A stretch of DNA of 64,000 nucleotides from Desmodus rotundus (GCF_022682495.2 NC_071399.1:4941342-5005341); one strand, 5' to 3'; shown: positions 35,310-48,229, counted from the stretch's first letter. The notes: generated by a model not told the origin, from the letters alone. Made by a program: numbers and translations.

Positions 35310-35700
35310 TGTAACAGAGACAGCTAGTTATCCCCTAATATTCTTTTCCCCCTTCCTTTTAATGAATAAAACCTCTTCTTCTAAGTTTAAGCAGGATACA
35401 TATTCCCACAGCTGCCAACTACACTTCCCAAGCTTTTAGGGCTGGCCCTGGGACATGAGCAACCAATGGACGATGAATGGAATATGTTCAACTTGCGGGT
35501 CAGGCCCCTTAAAGAAGCAGCGAGTTTTTGTAGAATTCCACGTACGGTGCCAATGACTAGCTTCTGCAATGCAAACGAAGACAGATACTTAGGAAATTAT
35601 CTGACCATCATCTTGGATGGTTCCTCTGCATACCCCAGTCTTTTACAGGAGAGAGAAATTAGTTTCTCTTTGGTGTGAATTATTGAATTTTCTTTCTATT
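35310..35700 (+). mobile_element. Old LTR-like repeat, copy 1 of 2 in window
   Basis: Begins TGTAACAGAGACAGCTAGTT and contains GGGACATGAGCAACCAATGG, GGTCAGGCCCCTTAAAGAAG and, near the end, TTACAGGAGAGAGAAATTAG. This order matches an old mammalian LTR of MaLR/ERVL type whose name I cannot fix. The right end is decayed. The second copy is at 43256. Opposed frames at 35387-35678 are not genes. Confidence 0.5.
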
Positions 35701-37506
35701 GGCTCGGTAAGTTTGGCCTGAACTACCTGATGTTGGCTCTATGGCAGGAACGACCTTGGCATACAGATGGCAATGTCAGAAAGCCAGTGTGCATGAAATA
35801 GCAAGCCTGAAAAAAGGTGACAGAAAACGATTGCTGAGAGTTAGGCAGTGACCAACTGAAGGGTGCCTGGTAAATCATGTCCTTTTAATTACATTCAGTG
35901 GAAAATTTTTGGAGGAAAGTGATTTAGTCTGGCTCCCTTTTTAAAAAGGCAGCTGTAATTGTAAATAAAATTGATTTTAATGGGTCAAATGCAAGCAGAA
36001 ACGCAGTAATAAAGATATTTAAATTCTTCAGCTGAAAGTCTGAGAGAGGTGGAATCAATGGAAAGTCCCAAAAGCATTTAGTTGTATGTTTAATGTCTCT
36101 CATCACAAGGAATAATGTTCAACTACGTAGTCAACATATAATCACGAAAGGCCTCCTACCAGCATATTTACAACTGGATACAGACTGATGAATTCTAACT
36201 GTAGATAACACAGAGCAAGTGATTACAACAGGCATAACTCCTGTCTACGCAAGGCTTTCATTGAAGGTGGCAGAACGAGCCCAACATTGGCAATTACTCG
36301 TCCCAGAGTGATCGGAGAAAAGAGTCTTGGCAGATGGACATAAGGCGGTTGGATAGTCGCCTGGCTGTGTAAGTTCATTCTGACCATTTAAATGAACTCT
36401 CGTAGCCCCTTCTACTGTGTCAAAATAGCGAGATAGCATTTGAAGTGTATCTGTCTTCATGCATACAATGGTCCCTTGCCTTGTAGTCAAAATTCTCTGT
36501 AGCACGTTTCTCAAAATAGAAAACAACGCATTAAGCTTACTTGGTAGTCATCTGTTATATTTATGTGGAGTTTAAAAGAGAAAACATTCATATACAATGC
36601 ACACAGAAAACAACAGTCTACCTTCCAGCCACCGTGAGAAATAAAATTATTATGAACTTAATAAAGAATTCTGCCGTGTTATATATTCCACCCAGTTTAA
36701 ATTATTCATTGCACATCCTAGCACTTCTTCCTCCATATATGCCACTTTATTGTTTTAAACTAGTTGATTTATAAAAATGTCATCAACGTGGTACAAATGA
36801 ATGATTCCAGCAAAACACATTTGCAATACCTTAGGTATCTGACAGGCAATTAAAAAAAAGTTGTATTGATTTGTCTAAAATGTTAAATGACATAATATCC
36901 ATACAGTAAGGTATTGAATAATTTAAGTGAATCAATGTTTTTTGAATTTTGTAGGAGTGCAAACTGTCTTGGGTGCTAAGGTAAATCAATGTAATAAAAT
37001 AAAAATGAAGTGGTTCATAATGATGAATGTATGGGTTGATAGTAACCAGAGGTAGAATCTCATTTAGCCATTGTAACAAACAACTTCCAGGCATCTTTTG
37101 CACACAATTCCCATCAGATAACATGGGATTATATTGTCAATTGATTTTAGCACTTAAATAGCTTTTCATTTGCAAGACACCTAGCCTCAGTACAAACCAA
37201 CACTTTCCCAGAGTGTCATTAGTTACGGCTTGATTTAGAATGATAATACCTATTTACTACCATTAGAGCTATTTTGTAGGTTTTCTGTGGTTTGTAAATA
37301 ATGCTATATTTTATGAGAAAATGAGAAATGTTCATTTGTTGTGTTCCTGTGTATTTGTGAGATTTAAGATTTAACATTTTTATGCTCTTACTGATCTTTT
37401 TTTATTCTCATTTCTAATGGAAAATATTTAATTATTTAACTGCATTTCTTGTAGCTAGGTCTGTATTTTTTAGTTACCCACTTTGTTTAGAAAACAACTA
37501 TATGTG
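35701..37506. other. Unassigned DNA
   Basis: A 93-codon minus-strand frame at 36245-36526 lies in balanced composition but matches no family I know. A 97-codon minus frame at 36831-37124 is in AT-rich DNA. No named repeat. Confidence 0.4.
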
Positions 37507-37515
37507 TATGTGCAC

Positions 37516-37555
<40 letters not shown>
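37516..37555 (+). repeat. Compound (TG)n(TA)n microsatellite
   Basis: A short TG run (37516-37528) passes directly into an uninterrupted TA run of about 13 units (37529-37555), followed by TATATGTATA. Likely polymorphic. Confidence 0.93.
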
Positions 37556-37561
<6 letters not shown>

Positions 37562-39299
37562 TATATATTGTATTTTCTTACATAATGTCTTTTGTGGTTT
37601 ACAAAATTTTAAGACTTAATGAAACCTTCAGACACAGGGGGAAAACCTGAAATATATACATAAACACAATGTTGTACATAATTTAAGAGAATTCAGATTT
37701 CCCCTGGATTCTCTTCATATTCATACACAAAGGATACAAATTAAAACAGTGAAAAGAGCCACAATTAGCAGTGCTGACAACTTGAAGTGCTACTGTGTTG
37801 TAACTTGACTTAGAATTATGAACACAGGAAATGGCTAAAAATATTTTACCCATAAAACTTATCCTTTCTGTAACAATTCAAAGATGACCCCACAGAAAAG
37901 GCAAAAGACTCTAGAACATCACCAAGAAAGGAGAGCTGGAGAAAAGAGAAGGTCATTCCTGAACTGGGGGATGAACAGTGGATGAAAAACTGGCCCATTA
38001 CAGAAAAGGAGAAATCTGGAGTCTTGCTGGTAAATCATGGTGGCCTGGGCATGACCCCTGTAGCCAAACTGCCTGGGATTGAATCAATTATTTATATTGT
38101 CACCTTCAAAGATTATTTGGACTCTGATACTGTACTCTTGTGTAAATAGGGTATAATAACAGGGTATATTTAGTAGGTTTATCTCATGTGGGAATGAAGT
38201 GCTTAACGCCAAAGTGTTGACAAGAATTCCTGGAAGTGTGTATGTGTGTGTATATGTACATGTGTGTGTAAACGAGACTGGTACTAAATTGCTGAAGAGC
38301 CCTCCGTTTCTAGCAGCCCTCTTGCTGCGGGAGTGGCTCTGAACTAAAAGGCAGCAAATCTTGGGAGTTAGGGAAAAGCCATGGGGCATTTGTTTGGAGA
38401 GGCCGTCGGAATAAATTTACTTTTTACCCCCACTTACGAAACTAAATAGCAAGCAAAGGAAACATTCGCCTGCGGGAAGGTGCTGAGAGTGCGGGCCCTT
38501 TGATCAGGAACAGGGAAGGGCCCCCCCGAACAAGGAGACCGGGAGACGCTGAAATGAGTGAGAACTGTCCCTGTCCCTAAGGCACGGGTGCGGGGCTGGC
38601 CGTGAGCGCCCGTGCTTACTTTATACGTGGTCGTGTAGGTGGTACCATGAACGCACACGGCACTCATAAAACAGGCCAGAGGAAATCTTACAATTCAAAA
38701 TAGGAGCGTAGAGCCAAGAACCAAGAGCACATTCTGAAAATATAATCCATACCTAGAAAAGACTAAATTCAATAAAAAGGAAATAATTTTTAAAATCATA
38801 AAATGGAAGATAATATCTAAAATAATGTATAAAACATTGAATGAATATAAAATGAATATAAAAATAACTTTCAGAGTGATAGGAGAGGGCAATGCATCCT
38901 TAAGATAACACACTAGATATATAGTTTTTAATTTAAATTTTTTATTGTGGGAAAAATACAAAAGCTTCATAATAGACTGAATAGTAGAATGAAAAGAGAA
39001 TAAGAGACATTTAATAAGCATACAAATGAAATGGGAAAGTTCTCCAAGGGAAAAAGCAATGTTCACAGAGGTAGAAACTGTAAAATAAGAGTTACTATAT
39101 ATAGAAAAATGTAACTTCTAGAAGATATGAAACAGAATGCAAAGGTGAGAGGTTAAAAACAAGAAAATGTTACTCCTATTTTTGAAATATGCAGAAAAAT
39201 TTAAATGTTGACTAAATATTACTAATTACATAACTATAATATTTTCAGGAAAAATGCAACCACAATAATAAATAAAATATTAATATAACTTAAACTTCC
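37556..39299. other. Unassigned DNA with a CpG-rich patch
   Basis: GT-rich stretch at 38237-38272. Positions 38440-38670 are CpG- and GC-rich (for example GGTGCGGGGCTGGCCGTGAG) between AT-rich flanks. The minus-strand 77-codon frame at 38434-38667 spans the patch but has no recognised domain. 38695-39066 is AT-rich with a 123-codon minus frame of low complexity. Confidence 0.4.
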
Positions 39300-39960
39300 A
39301 AACCTGACTTCACCCATTAACTCCAGACTCATGAAGCCAACTTTCAAATCAATATCTCCATTTGTACAACTATTAACATCTCAAATACAATGTGTTTAAA
39401 AAAATAACTTTTTCCCACATGAACGTCAGCCTTGTACATTTCAGTAAACAGGAATTCAATTGCCAGCTGCTAGTCCAAGGATTTTAAATTATCTGTGACT
39501 CTTCTGTCTTCAAATGTACATGTATTCCAGCAACAGCCAATTTGTCTCTCATTTCAAAATATATGCAAATTATCAATATCTCTATCACATTCCCCTTTTT
39601 CTAAGTTTCCATCTTTGCTCGCTTGGTTATTTATCTGGCCAGTCTCTACACAATCCCAAATAAGCCATTCAAAACTTAAGTCAGATAAAATCATTCCCAA
39701 GCTCTAAACTCTCGAAATACTCATTTCCCTGAAGCAAATTCAAGTCTTTCTCTTGTCTATTGGTTTGTATCTGATTTAGCTTTTAGCTACCTTTCTGATC
39801 TAACCTCAATTATCTTGATCCTACCTGGCTTCTTTGTCATTTTTTTAACATATCTTGCACCTGGAGCTGCTTTTCAGCGTCTTTGCACTTGCTTTTCCCT
39901 CTGCCCAGCATCTCCTTTGTTCAACTCTTGGCTTAGCCCCAGAGAGGTCACGAGGGGACC
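39300..39960 (+). mobile_element. L2 LINE fragment
   Basis: Ordered decayed matches to the L2 3' coding and UTR region: 'agtcagataaaatcattccc', 'aatactcatttccctgaagc', 'cgtctttgcacttgcttttc' and CCTCTGCCCAGCATCTCC. L2 is an ancient CR1-type LINE, inactive in placental mammals. It is truncated at both ends, and no intact coding frame remains. Confidence 0.5.
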
Positions 39961-42900
39961 CCAGAAATCTACTTTCCTTCCTTTCCAACACTCAGAGCCT
40001 CTCCACCATCATCTGTCTCTACTGTGACCAAATTGACATCATTGTGCCCTCTCATCCCATGTGAACAGGTCATCTCAGGAAGCCCACACCTCTCGTTTTA
40101 ACAGGCACATGACCTCCGTTTCATGCATTCCATTTTCCAACCAGTGCCAACTAGAATTAAAGATCATTTCCCTCAAGACTCAGCCTCCAAAACCTCTCTA
40201 CCCACAGCGGCTTCAAATCTTCCTGCATTTTCCCTTCCCCTCCCCCATTCGGTGCCCTCTTGTCTGTAGTTAGCTTAAATCACATGGCCTATTAAAATGA
40301 CGTTTCACTTAATTCCTTTACTCACCTTTTACTCACTGCTCAAAATTGCTTGGCAAAAATACCATTTTTTTTTGGTTCGATCCAACTCTCTTACATCTAT
40401 TTCTGCATCCATGCATCTAATCGGCCTCACTTATGTTGATACAAATGTTGTGACTTTCATGCCACCAAAATCATACTTCCCCGGGTCCTTTATCTCCCAC
40501 TCTTCTAGATGGTTTCTTCACAACTCTGCTCTCCTCAAACCGTCAACTCTCCTCCCTCCCCCTAATTTCAGGGGATGGGGGATGTCCTGATATACTCTTT
40601 GCTGGCATAATTTTTATATTAGGAAAGATGTTCTCCAGACTCCCACTACCACATTTGAGGGTGGGACCTGCACCCCGTTCTTTGCCTTTCCAACTGTTTA
40701 CTTAATGAACTGCCAAAGTTATTATGCCAAACCAATCCCTCCATTTATTTTCTAGATCCAATTCTCTTTATTTCTTTAGCAGTTTTCCACTCTCTCTTAC
40801 TGATTTTACATTTTGTGCTGCATCCTTCTCAGGAGTGTACAAATATATTGTTTCCTCTTACATAGTAAGAAACCAAATACAATAAGCAACACCACAAATA
40901 TGCTTGGCGCCATTCTCCCAAGCAGCTGCCATGCAAGTTTTTCCTCCCCTTTGCAAAGTATCTTCTCGTTTTTCATAAACTCACTCGACTTTGTCTCCTG
41001 TTCCCATGGATCCACTAAAACGGTTTCCAATGCAAAGTTAGCCAATGATAGAAATATTTCACAATGTCTTCTTTCAGCAAAATTATGAAATGGTCAATAT
41101 ATAATAAGCAGGTGCAAAATCTACAGGGGTAAGACAAGGAGGAAGTTTGGGCACTGAAATAATTCCCTCACTCATAATGCATGGCTAGGACTATAAAGAT
41201 GCCGTTATTTGATTTATGTCAAATAGCAAAACAAAAAATAACATTTGAGTATTGATTGTTTGATTGATTGACTGATTGTATGTTGTTCTTTATGGTTTAT
41301 AGAGGAAAAAAAAATGTGGGCAGATTATCCAAATAACCTAAGAAGTAGTGAGAATTCCTCATATAATTAAATCATACCCAGGTAGATACATAGATGCATA
41401 CTTATGTGTATACAAAAGATAGTTCAAAATATTTATCAAATAAAGTTTTGTATGTAAAACATATGACGAATAACATTTCAACTTTAACTATGTAACCACA
41501 TTGGTGGTGCACAGGTCACTCCTCTCCACTGGTAACTGCCCAGCTGCCTTCTGGGTCCCAGCAGACCCTCAAAGTTCAGAGACTCATTGACACAAAGCCA
41601 TCAGTCAGAAGGTTTCAGCATCATTTAAGAATGAACAACACGGGTCCAACCATATTTATTTACGTACAAAACACATTCCATTTTTCAGATTGTCAGAGGG
41701 AAGAGATTGTGATATACTGTTTAGTCAACCATTTCAACTTCACTCTACTTCTTCAAAATACTCAGAGAAAATATAATTTTGTAATGGAAAATGTTGATTG
41801 TTTTAAATTTAAATATTTAAAACCAGAAAGAAATTAAAAGTAAAGATAAATGATTTTATAACAATAATTTTATGCTTATAGATAAAGAGAAAGCTATATT
41901 GATATTATTAAAATACATTCATCTTTCTAAATAGTTTAAGAATTAGTAATAATCCCACTAAATATTATTACTTGTAAAGCTATGCTATTTATTTATTTTT
42001 GTGTATATTTTTGAGGTTTTAAATGAGGTTGGATTGAGAATACATTTTAAATTTAATTTTCCCCTTAAAAATTCCATCAAAATTACAGTAAATATGTAAA
42101 AATAAAGCACATTTCTAATAACACTGGTTATGGGACTAGAGATGCATTGGCAGACACCAGGAAGACAGAAAATATCTATGGAAACTAATTAAATGATTAT
42201 AAAATTAATCCTTATGTTCCAGCCATTACCTAAAATTTGCAGAGGAATTTAATCTCTTAATTGAAAGGCACACTGTGTTCCCTGACCTAGACACACAGAG
42301 GTGAGTTTTCAGAATTCTAATGAAAAATAAATAAATCTACAGGATCTATATGATGAAAAAATAGTGTGTCTACAAAGAAATAAAAATAAACAACCATCAT
42401 ACTTGTCACTGACAACACAGCTTGCTCACAATGCAGTGATGACTGGTAAATATTCAACGACTGGTCCAGCTATAGTTTTCTGTGGCTCGAGAGAAATCCT
42501 GAAGGACAAACCACAAAGACCAGTAGGCAGAAGGAGAGAATGTTCAGGTTTAACCTCTATGTCCAGACGGACTCTCTGTCTGGGGCTATTTGCACAGGAA
42601 TTTGATAAAAAGCGCAAAGATTGGAAACCTACCTTTTTTCTTTTTGCTGAAAAGGTATTGTTAAAGAGACACGTTAACCTACAGAAGCTTGTGATTGTTC
42701 TATCCCAAACTGAACCAGCAAAATCTAGCTGAAAATGCCCTGTAGATCTCAGAAAGGGCACAGAGGGTAATAGAAAGGGAAGTATGGAGCACTTGGAGAC
42801 AACAACCAAGGTCAACAGACAGCAAAGGACAAAGAGATTTGTCCAGAGAGCAGTGCAGGGCAGACAAATGGTCTTGCCAGGGAATTTACCTTCTTGCCTC

Positions 42901-43255
42901 AGTGAAAAGTCCTAATTCTAGTCGAGTAAAAATATGACAATATAACTGAGTTGTTTTAGTGGGTATTTTTCTGTTTTCCCTTCTTCAAATTGTATCTGAT
43001 ATCATAATTGCCTATTTTAACTAAAACATTGTACATTTGGTGTGTTTGGGGCCAGGGTATGCAAGTACCCTACTTTTATTCTTTTAGTAGTTTATATGTT
43101 CTCGGACCACATGGAACTACAATTGGCCGTGAAAGGGAAGACCACATACCAGCCAGAAACCTGAGTTGGATGATATAATGGGAGAGCACTTTGTACATCG
43201 TGTGTGTGAATAGAAAGATATACAGGTACATGTTTGGCTTTTCAACAGAGTAAAC
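39961..43255. other. Unassigned DNA
   Basis: C/T-rich to about 40600, then AT-rich. A short TGAT/TTGAT tandem patch lies at 41249-41280. Opposed frames of 122 and 129 codons at 42364-42815 overlap on both strands, show no domain and are probably chance. Confidence 0.4.
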
Positions 43256-43690
43256 TGTAACAGAGACAGCTAACTGCCCTCTAGCATCTGCTCTTACAAT
43301 GTCAGAGTGTTGAGCTGGGCAAGGTCACCACACTGAAGAAAAGTTTTCCCAATTTTCCTGCAGCGAAGTGTGGCTTGGTGCCTGGGTTCTGATCACTGCA
43401 AGTTGTCAGGGCCCTCCCCTTACCAGAAAGAGGCCCCGCCTCCACATCACTGCCTTCTCCACTTTGTCCTTCCTCATCTGCACATAGTGACATGCTGGAG
43501 AGAAGTGGAGTGGACACATTGGAGCACGAGAATGAAGCCATATGTTCAGGACAACAGTACGCTGACACGGATGTCTGCCAATTATGGAGCCACTTTACCT
43601 TCCTCCTATCGGAGAGACAAGCTTTCCTTTCCCAGGTCACCAGCGTCAGATGGCCTTCTGATACAGGCAGCTCCGAGCATAACCGAATGA
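43256..43690 (+). mobile_element. Old LTR-like repeat, copy 2 of 2 in window
   Basis: Begins TGTAACAGAGACAGCTAACT, sharing its first 16 bases with 35310 and the same downstream order, including ATGAAGCCATATGTTCAGGA and ATTATGGAGCCACTTTACC. Divergence between copies is high. The 163-codon minus frame at 43302-43793, the longest in the window, crosses this repeat and is not supported as a gene. Confidence 0.5.
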
Positions 43691-43806
43691 AGGGAAGAAT
43701 GTACTCCAGGAGAATGAAGACAAGATTCAAAGGAAAAGGGCATAAAGGGGGTTCCAAGAAGAATGTCTTATTAGCAAAATTCATCGAATTCAATTTATAT
43801 TATTAA

Positions 43807-44275
43807 GAAGCTGGAAACAGCCCAAGTGCCCATCAGGAAATGGGTGGATCAAACAAAACTACAGTACATTTACACCATGGAATAGTATGCAGCAGAAAGA
43901 AAGAAAGAGCTCCTACCATTTGAGACAGCATGGATGGGACTGGAGAGCATTATGCTAAGTGAAGTAAGCCAGGCAGTGAAAGATAAATACCATGTGATCT
44001 CACCTTTAAATGGAAACTAATCAACAAAATAAACAAACAAGTGAATGAAATAGAACCAGAGACATGGAAATAAAGAACACACTGACAGTGACCAGAAGTG
44101 GGGGGATAATGGGGGCAAGAAGGGGAAGGGCCATCAGGGAACATGTATAAAGGACACATGTACAAGGACAACTCAGTGGGGCAGGACAGAATGTGGGACC
44201 TGGGGGTGGGCAGGGCAGGGGAGAGCAATGAGGGAAAATGGGGATAACTATAATAAAACAAGAATAAAAAAAAAG
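43807..44275 (+). mobile_element. L1 3' end (ORF2 tail plus 3' UTR)
   Basis: Starts within the last part of ORF2 (CTGGAAACAGCCCAAGTGCC; ATGGGACTGGAGAGCATTAT; 'taagtgaagtaagccaggca'), then the 3' UTR with a G-rich stretch, ending GGGATAACTATAATAAAACA and an A-rich tail. Its 3' UTR resembles that of the HAL1 above. 5'-truncated. Confidence 0.82.
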
Positions 44276-44734
44276 TTGAAACATAAAGATGCCTCTTTAG
44301 TCAACAGAGCTTCCAGTCATCAAAATGGATGTCACAGGAATTACAATATTTTCATATGACCCTTTATATTAAAAAATATTAACTAAAGATGCTGGAAAAA
44401 CTACAATACTGAACAAGTAGTCAAGATAAAATACAGTTTTGAGCAATAGATGGAGTATAAGAAAGAATTGCATCGAACCTGATAGCAGGAACATTCTCTT
44501 TGGGGTGCTTTAAATAAAAAGATTTATACTTTCCTACTTTACAGCCCATTATTGTACCAAACTATGTCACTTGTAATAGTTTACACAGCCACGATCCCGA
44601 CTCACAAATGTATTTGAGTGGCACCATAACACAGGTTTTAAAAAGGCAGCCCCATAAGGTACATCTGCTATGCACGAATTTCCTTCATTTATCAGGTATT
44701 AAGTCTCAGGCATTTTCCAAAATCTCTCTACATA
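44276..44734. other. Unassigned AT-rich DNA
   Basis: No gene or named repeat. Confidence 0.45.
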
Positions 44735-44910
44735 TCGGTGTTCTCATCTCTAAAGTAAGTTTTAAAATGGAACCTTATTTATAGTGCAAGGCTCTAAACA
44801 TAGAACTTTTCTCCCGGGATTGATTGGTTTGATCGTAAATTGAGACAATTTACCGCGTGTACTTAGTAATTAGCACAGTGCCTAGGACAACATAAAACAT
44901 CACTATTATC
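44735..44910 (+). mobile_element. MIR SINE, diverged
   Basis: CGGTGTTCTCATCTCTAAAG, followed after a gap by GCACAGTGCCTAGGACAACA, corresponds to the central and 3' parts of MIR. Substantial divergence. Confidence 0.45.
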
Positions 44911-44965
44911 TCCCATTCAATAGTTTTCAACAATTTTCAGTCTATACAATCAATTTTTAGATTAG

Positions 44966-45660
44966 AAACTTGCCACAGCTGAGATCCAGGAGGTTTTGGA
45001 AGAAGCAGACCGAAACTCCTTGGGGAAACCTTGGGCCTCTGGCCACGGTTGGAGAGAGGGAGGGTGGGCAGAGAGACCGACCTGTCAGGACCCGGCTCTG
45101 GCCCGGGGACCCCGCTCTGGGGTGGATGGACGCCCCTGCTGGAGAGGGCAGCGGGGCACAGAACTGGAGAACGGAGACCTGGCCCGATGGAGGGGACTCC
45201 CGAGTCCCTGAGCAGTGCGTGGCCGCACTCCTGTCTGTCTGTCTGTCCGACTCAGTTAGCTTTCCTGTCCTTTCTTCCCTCTTTATCTCAACTCATTTTC
45301 ATACTAAATTGCTTTAAAAAAAAATAAAGACTGAAGTTTCCCTTAAGCGTACAAAGAAAAGCGCGTGGCGTAACGACCCCACACACAGCCCTTCCTGTGC
45401 CCCACATGCAGCAGGTGCCCGGGAACCAGCCCACCCACTCGGGATGGTGAAGGAGCTCTGGGCGCCCTGCGGCCACGGCTCCTGCTGGCGATGAAAGAGT
45501 CACAGAATAATCAGAGCAGAGAACACCGTTTGGAAGCAGAAATGGGAAGCGCACATCAATCCATGTGCAAAGCGCAATCCATCCACTCTGAAGGGCCCTC
45601 GGTCATGAAGGCACCAGCCGGTGGGACCCACCATGTGCCACCTTGAGACCAGAAAGGATA
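44966..45660. other. CpG- and GC-rich block of unknown origin
   Basis: Roughly 25 CpGs in 700 bp, against very few around it, with a (GTCT)n tract near 45233-45249 and an A-rich run at 45315-45327. Overlapping plus-strand frames at 44970-45327 (115, 71 and 98 codons) and minus frames at 45288-45682 show no domain. It could be a decayed CpG island, an inserted LTR or a retrocopy. I found no flanking duplication. Confidence 0.35.
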
Positions 45661-46658
45661 CAGTCATGAAAGGAAAGGACATACTTCATTATTCACGATC
45701 TGAATTAGTCACTGAGATAAATGTATATAAACATTGTATATCGATATTAAATGTATTAATGATCTAACTTTTATTTTATATGAAACACTAGCTTGCTGTT
45801 ATCCCAATTAGAATTGGGATTGTTTTAAACCTTCAGAAACCTTTCTCACATTTTCCTTCTTGTGTTTCGGTTTGAATTAAATTCCCATCTTTAGGCTTAG
45901 AATTGTAACATCTGCTTAATTCATCTACATACCGTTCGGATAGCACTGGTCATCGGTAACATTAATTTTTAAGACAAAACAATTTATCACTCTTCTGTTC
46001 ATTTTGTTTTTGTTCTTTATATATGACAATATATCGATCACCGTCATTACCCTTCCATGGAAATTTTAATAAAGTTTAGACAAATGAGCGGCTTCAAAAA
46101 CATTTTAATCTCCCATTTATTCCCTTTAAGGCTGTGTCTAATTTTGTAACTGGCACTTGGCTCGGCAGTGAGTCTTCCAGCCTGCTGTTAAAATATTACT
46201 TTTGCATGAAGTTCCCTTTGGAATGATATGCCAAGAAATATGTTCCTAAATTTCTTATTCTATGATGGGAAAATTACACCATTTCAAAATGTTTCGCTAC
46301 GCAAAAAAAGATGAAAAATTAATTTTAAAGAATTGGCATTATATTGAAAATTCAGAATACCTTCAATATCAATTCAAAATGTTCACACATTTTGATTATC
46401 ATTAGAGTTTTTCAAACCTCATGAAAAATCTGATTATGAACTCTCAGGACATGCGTGTGTGTGTGTGTGCTGGGTTTTAAATTTTTGGCTTTTTAGATAG
46501 AACTCATACTCTTGGAAAACAGAAAATGTTCTAAGACGTGATTGTGATTGACAGTCACCTCTTGGAGGTTGTGTGGCCAAGGCATTGCCGTGAGAGGGAA
46601 TGAAGTTGTTGGGGGTAGAAATTTTAGTGCCTCCAAATTATAAGTGCTTAATGATAAA
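45661..46658. other. Unassigned AT-rich DNA
   Basis: No gene. A short (GT)n tract lies at about 46453-46469. Confidence 0.45.
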
Positions 46659-46866
46659 TTTTATTTATTTATTCATTTATTTATTTATGGAGAGGGGAAG
46701 GGAAGGGGAAAGAGAGAAACATCAATGTGTGGTTGCCTCTCATGCACCTCCAACTGGGGACCTGGCCCGCAACCCAGGCATGTGCCCTGACTGGGAATCG
46801 AACCAGCAACACTTTGGTTCTCAGGCTCAATCCATGCTCTATCCACTGAGCTACACCAGTCAGGGC
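46659..46866 (-). mobile_element. VES SINE, antisense
   Basis: Reversed tail TTTTATTTATTTATTCATTT, then the purine-rich block, 'ctgactgggaatcgaaccag' (B-box complement), CCACTGAGCTACACCAGTCA and CAGGGC at 46866. Flanks TGATAAAT and TGAGAAAT could be an 8-bp target duplication with one change. The plus-strand 89-codon frame at 46600-46869 is a SINE artefact. Confidence 0.92.
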
Positions 46867-47117
46867 TGAGAAATATTTTTAAATAACATTAGCTATCTTG
46901 GGAGTGAAAAGTGGTAGGCAATTTTTTTTTTGAGAGGAGAGAAAAGAAGCCAGTTTTTTTGAAAGAAAGGGCATTTGTGTGTCCATGTTACTTGTGTGAT
47001 AATTTGTGTGTGAGCTATTGATTTCAGAGATCACATCACACTTGACAAAGATATCTTTGAGAGTTGTAGGTGCAAACAAAACAAAACAAAACAGAAAGCA
47101 GAGCAACTGAAGGCCAG

Positions 47118-47250
47118 ACTCATTGACACCAGGGGTCCCTTGTTAGAAATGGAAAAGCTTAGCCCCAGCGCAGACCTACAGAATCAGAATGTTTCTAGGT
47201 GGGGAACCATCAAATACACAACTAGTGATTCTTGCACACTTTATCCTTGT
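47118..47250 (+). mobile_element. MER5-like hAT (Charlie) non-autonomous fragment
   Basis: 'ttgttagaaatggaaaagct', CGCAGACCTACAGAATCAGA and 'gtgattcttgcacactttat' match in order the middle and right part of a MER5-type element. The terminal repeats are decayed. Confidence 0.55.
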
Positions 47251-48229
47251 TCAGGGTTTGATGATGGATGTTGCCCCACCCTATCTAAGGGGGGACAATG
47301 ACTCTTAGTTTCGTAAACAGTTACTAAGTTAATGACTTTACATCATGTGATGCTAATGTAATCTCTCATCATAATTCTATGGCAGGGAAGATTGCAAGAT
47401 ATAGTTCTGTGTTGGGAAAAACAAAACATTGCTGGTCCAAGGGGAACATTATAAAGTATTAGCCACCAGAGCTTATGTGGGTGCCAGTCACTACCACAAA
47501 GACTTTAGGGCTCTAGGACTACGGTGCGTAAGCCTGGGTGTGTCACAGCGCCCTCCGAGACCCCGGCGCCAGCTGGGGACCCTCTCCCCGGAGAACTGCA
47601 CAGGTGCAAAGGCAGGTGCAGTTCTGCCTCCAGTTGTGCGGGTCTAAGATCCCCTAGAGCCCACCACCCCCACTCATAAGTCCCAGCGTGTCCTTGCAAA
47701 CAAGGCACTTGTTCTGCTACAGGCTTTGCCTGACATAAAATTGCTCTTATTTCTTCCTTTCTCAATTTCAGGTTTGGGGTTCTATTTACCTAATCATTCC
47801 AAACCGATACACTCTCATGTCTAGGGCAGTTTATACCTGTTCTATTATAAACTCTCAACAGAGTAGGAAGAATCAATTAGAAGTAAACAGCTAACAAAGG
47901 GATTTCTTTTTTCAGAGCCAGAAAACTGAAGTACTCCTAGTCCTGTTCCTCCTGCTTACCTCCATCTAATTAGACATCTCCTTATCCCCATCTCCATCAC
48001 TTCCTACCGATTGCTTTACCACTATGCTGGCTCAGCTCTTCATGTCTTTCTTCCCGGACACCTGCCCATTTGTCAGCTCTCCTTTCTGTTGGCGACAACC
48101 CCTCCCACTCCGGCTCTGCCAGCTGCCTGGTGAGCTCTGTACAATGATCAGAGCACTCTCCCGGCTTCTACTTTTGGGAAGGGCTCCATCCATGCAGGAC
48201 AGTAGGAACCTCGGTAGCCACTTCAGTTT
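47251..48229. other. Unassigned DNA with small GC-rich patch
   Basis: GC-rich patch at 47520-47640 (for example CCCCGGCGCCAGCTGGGGAC) with opposed frames that have no recognised content. No named repeat. Confidence 0.4.

Noticed and set aside
42364..42815. Opposed 122- and 129-codon open frames
   Set aside because: Both strands are open over the same DNA, neither shows a domain, and composition is ordinary; likely chance.
43302..43793. 163-codon minus-strand open frame, the longest in the window
   Set aside because: It overlaps an old LTR-like repeat read on the other strand, competes with plus-strand frames of similar length, and has no recognisable domain.
44966..45850. LTR bounded by AGAAAC direct repeats (about 44963 and 45833)
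   Set aside because: The enclosed ends are not TG...CA and the 6-mer match is expected by chance at this distance.
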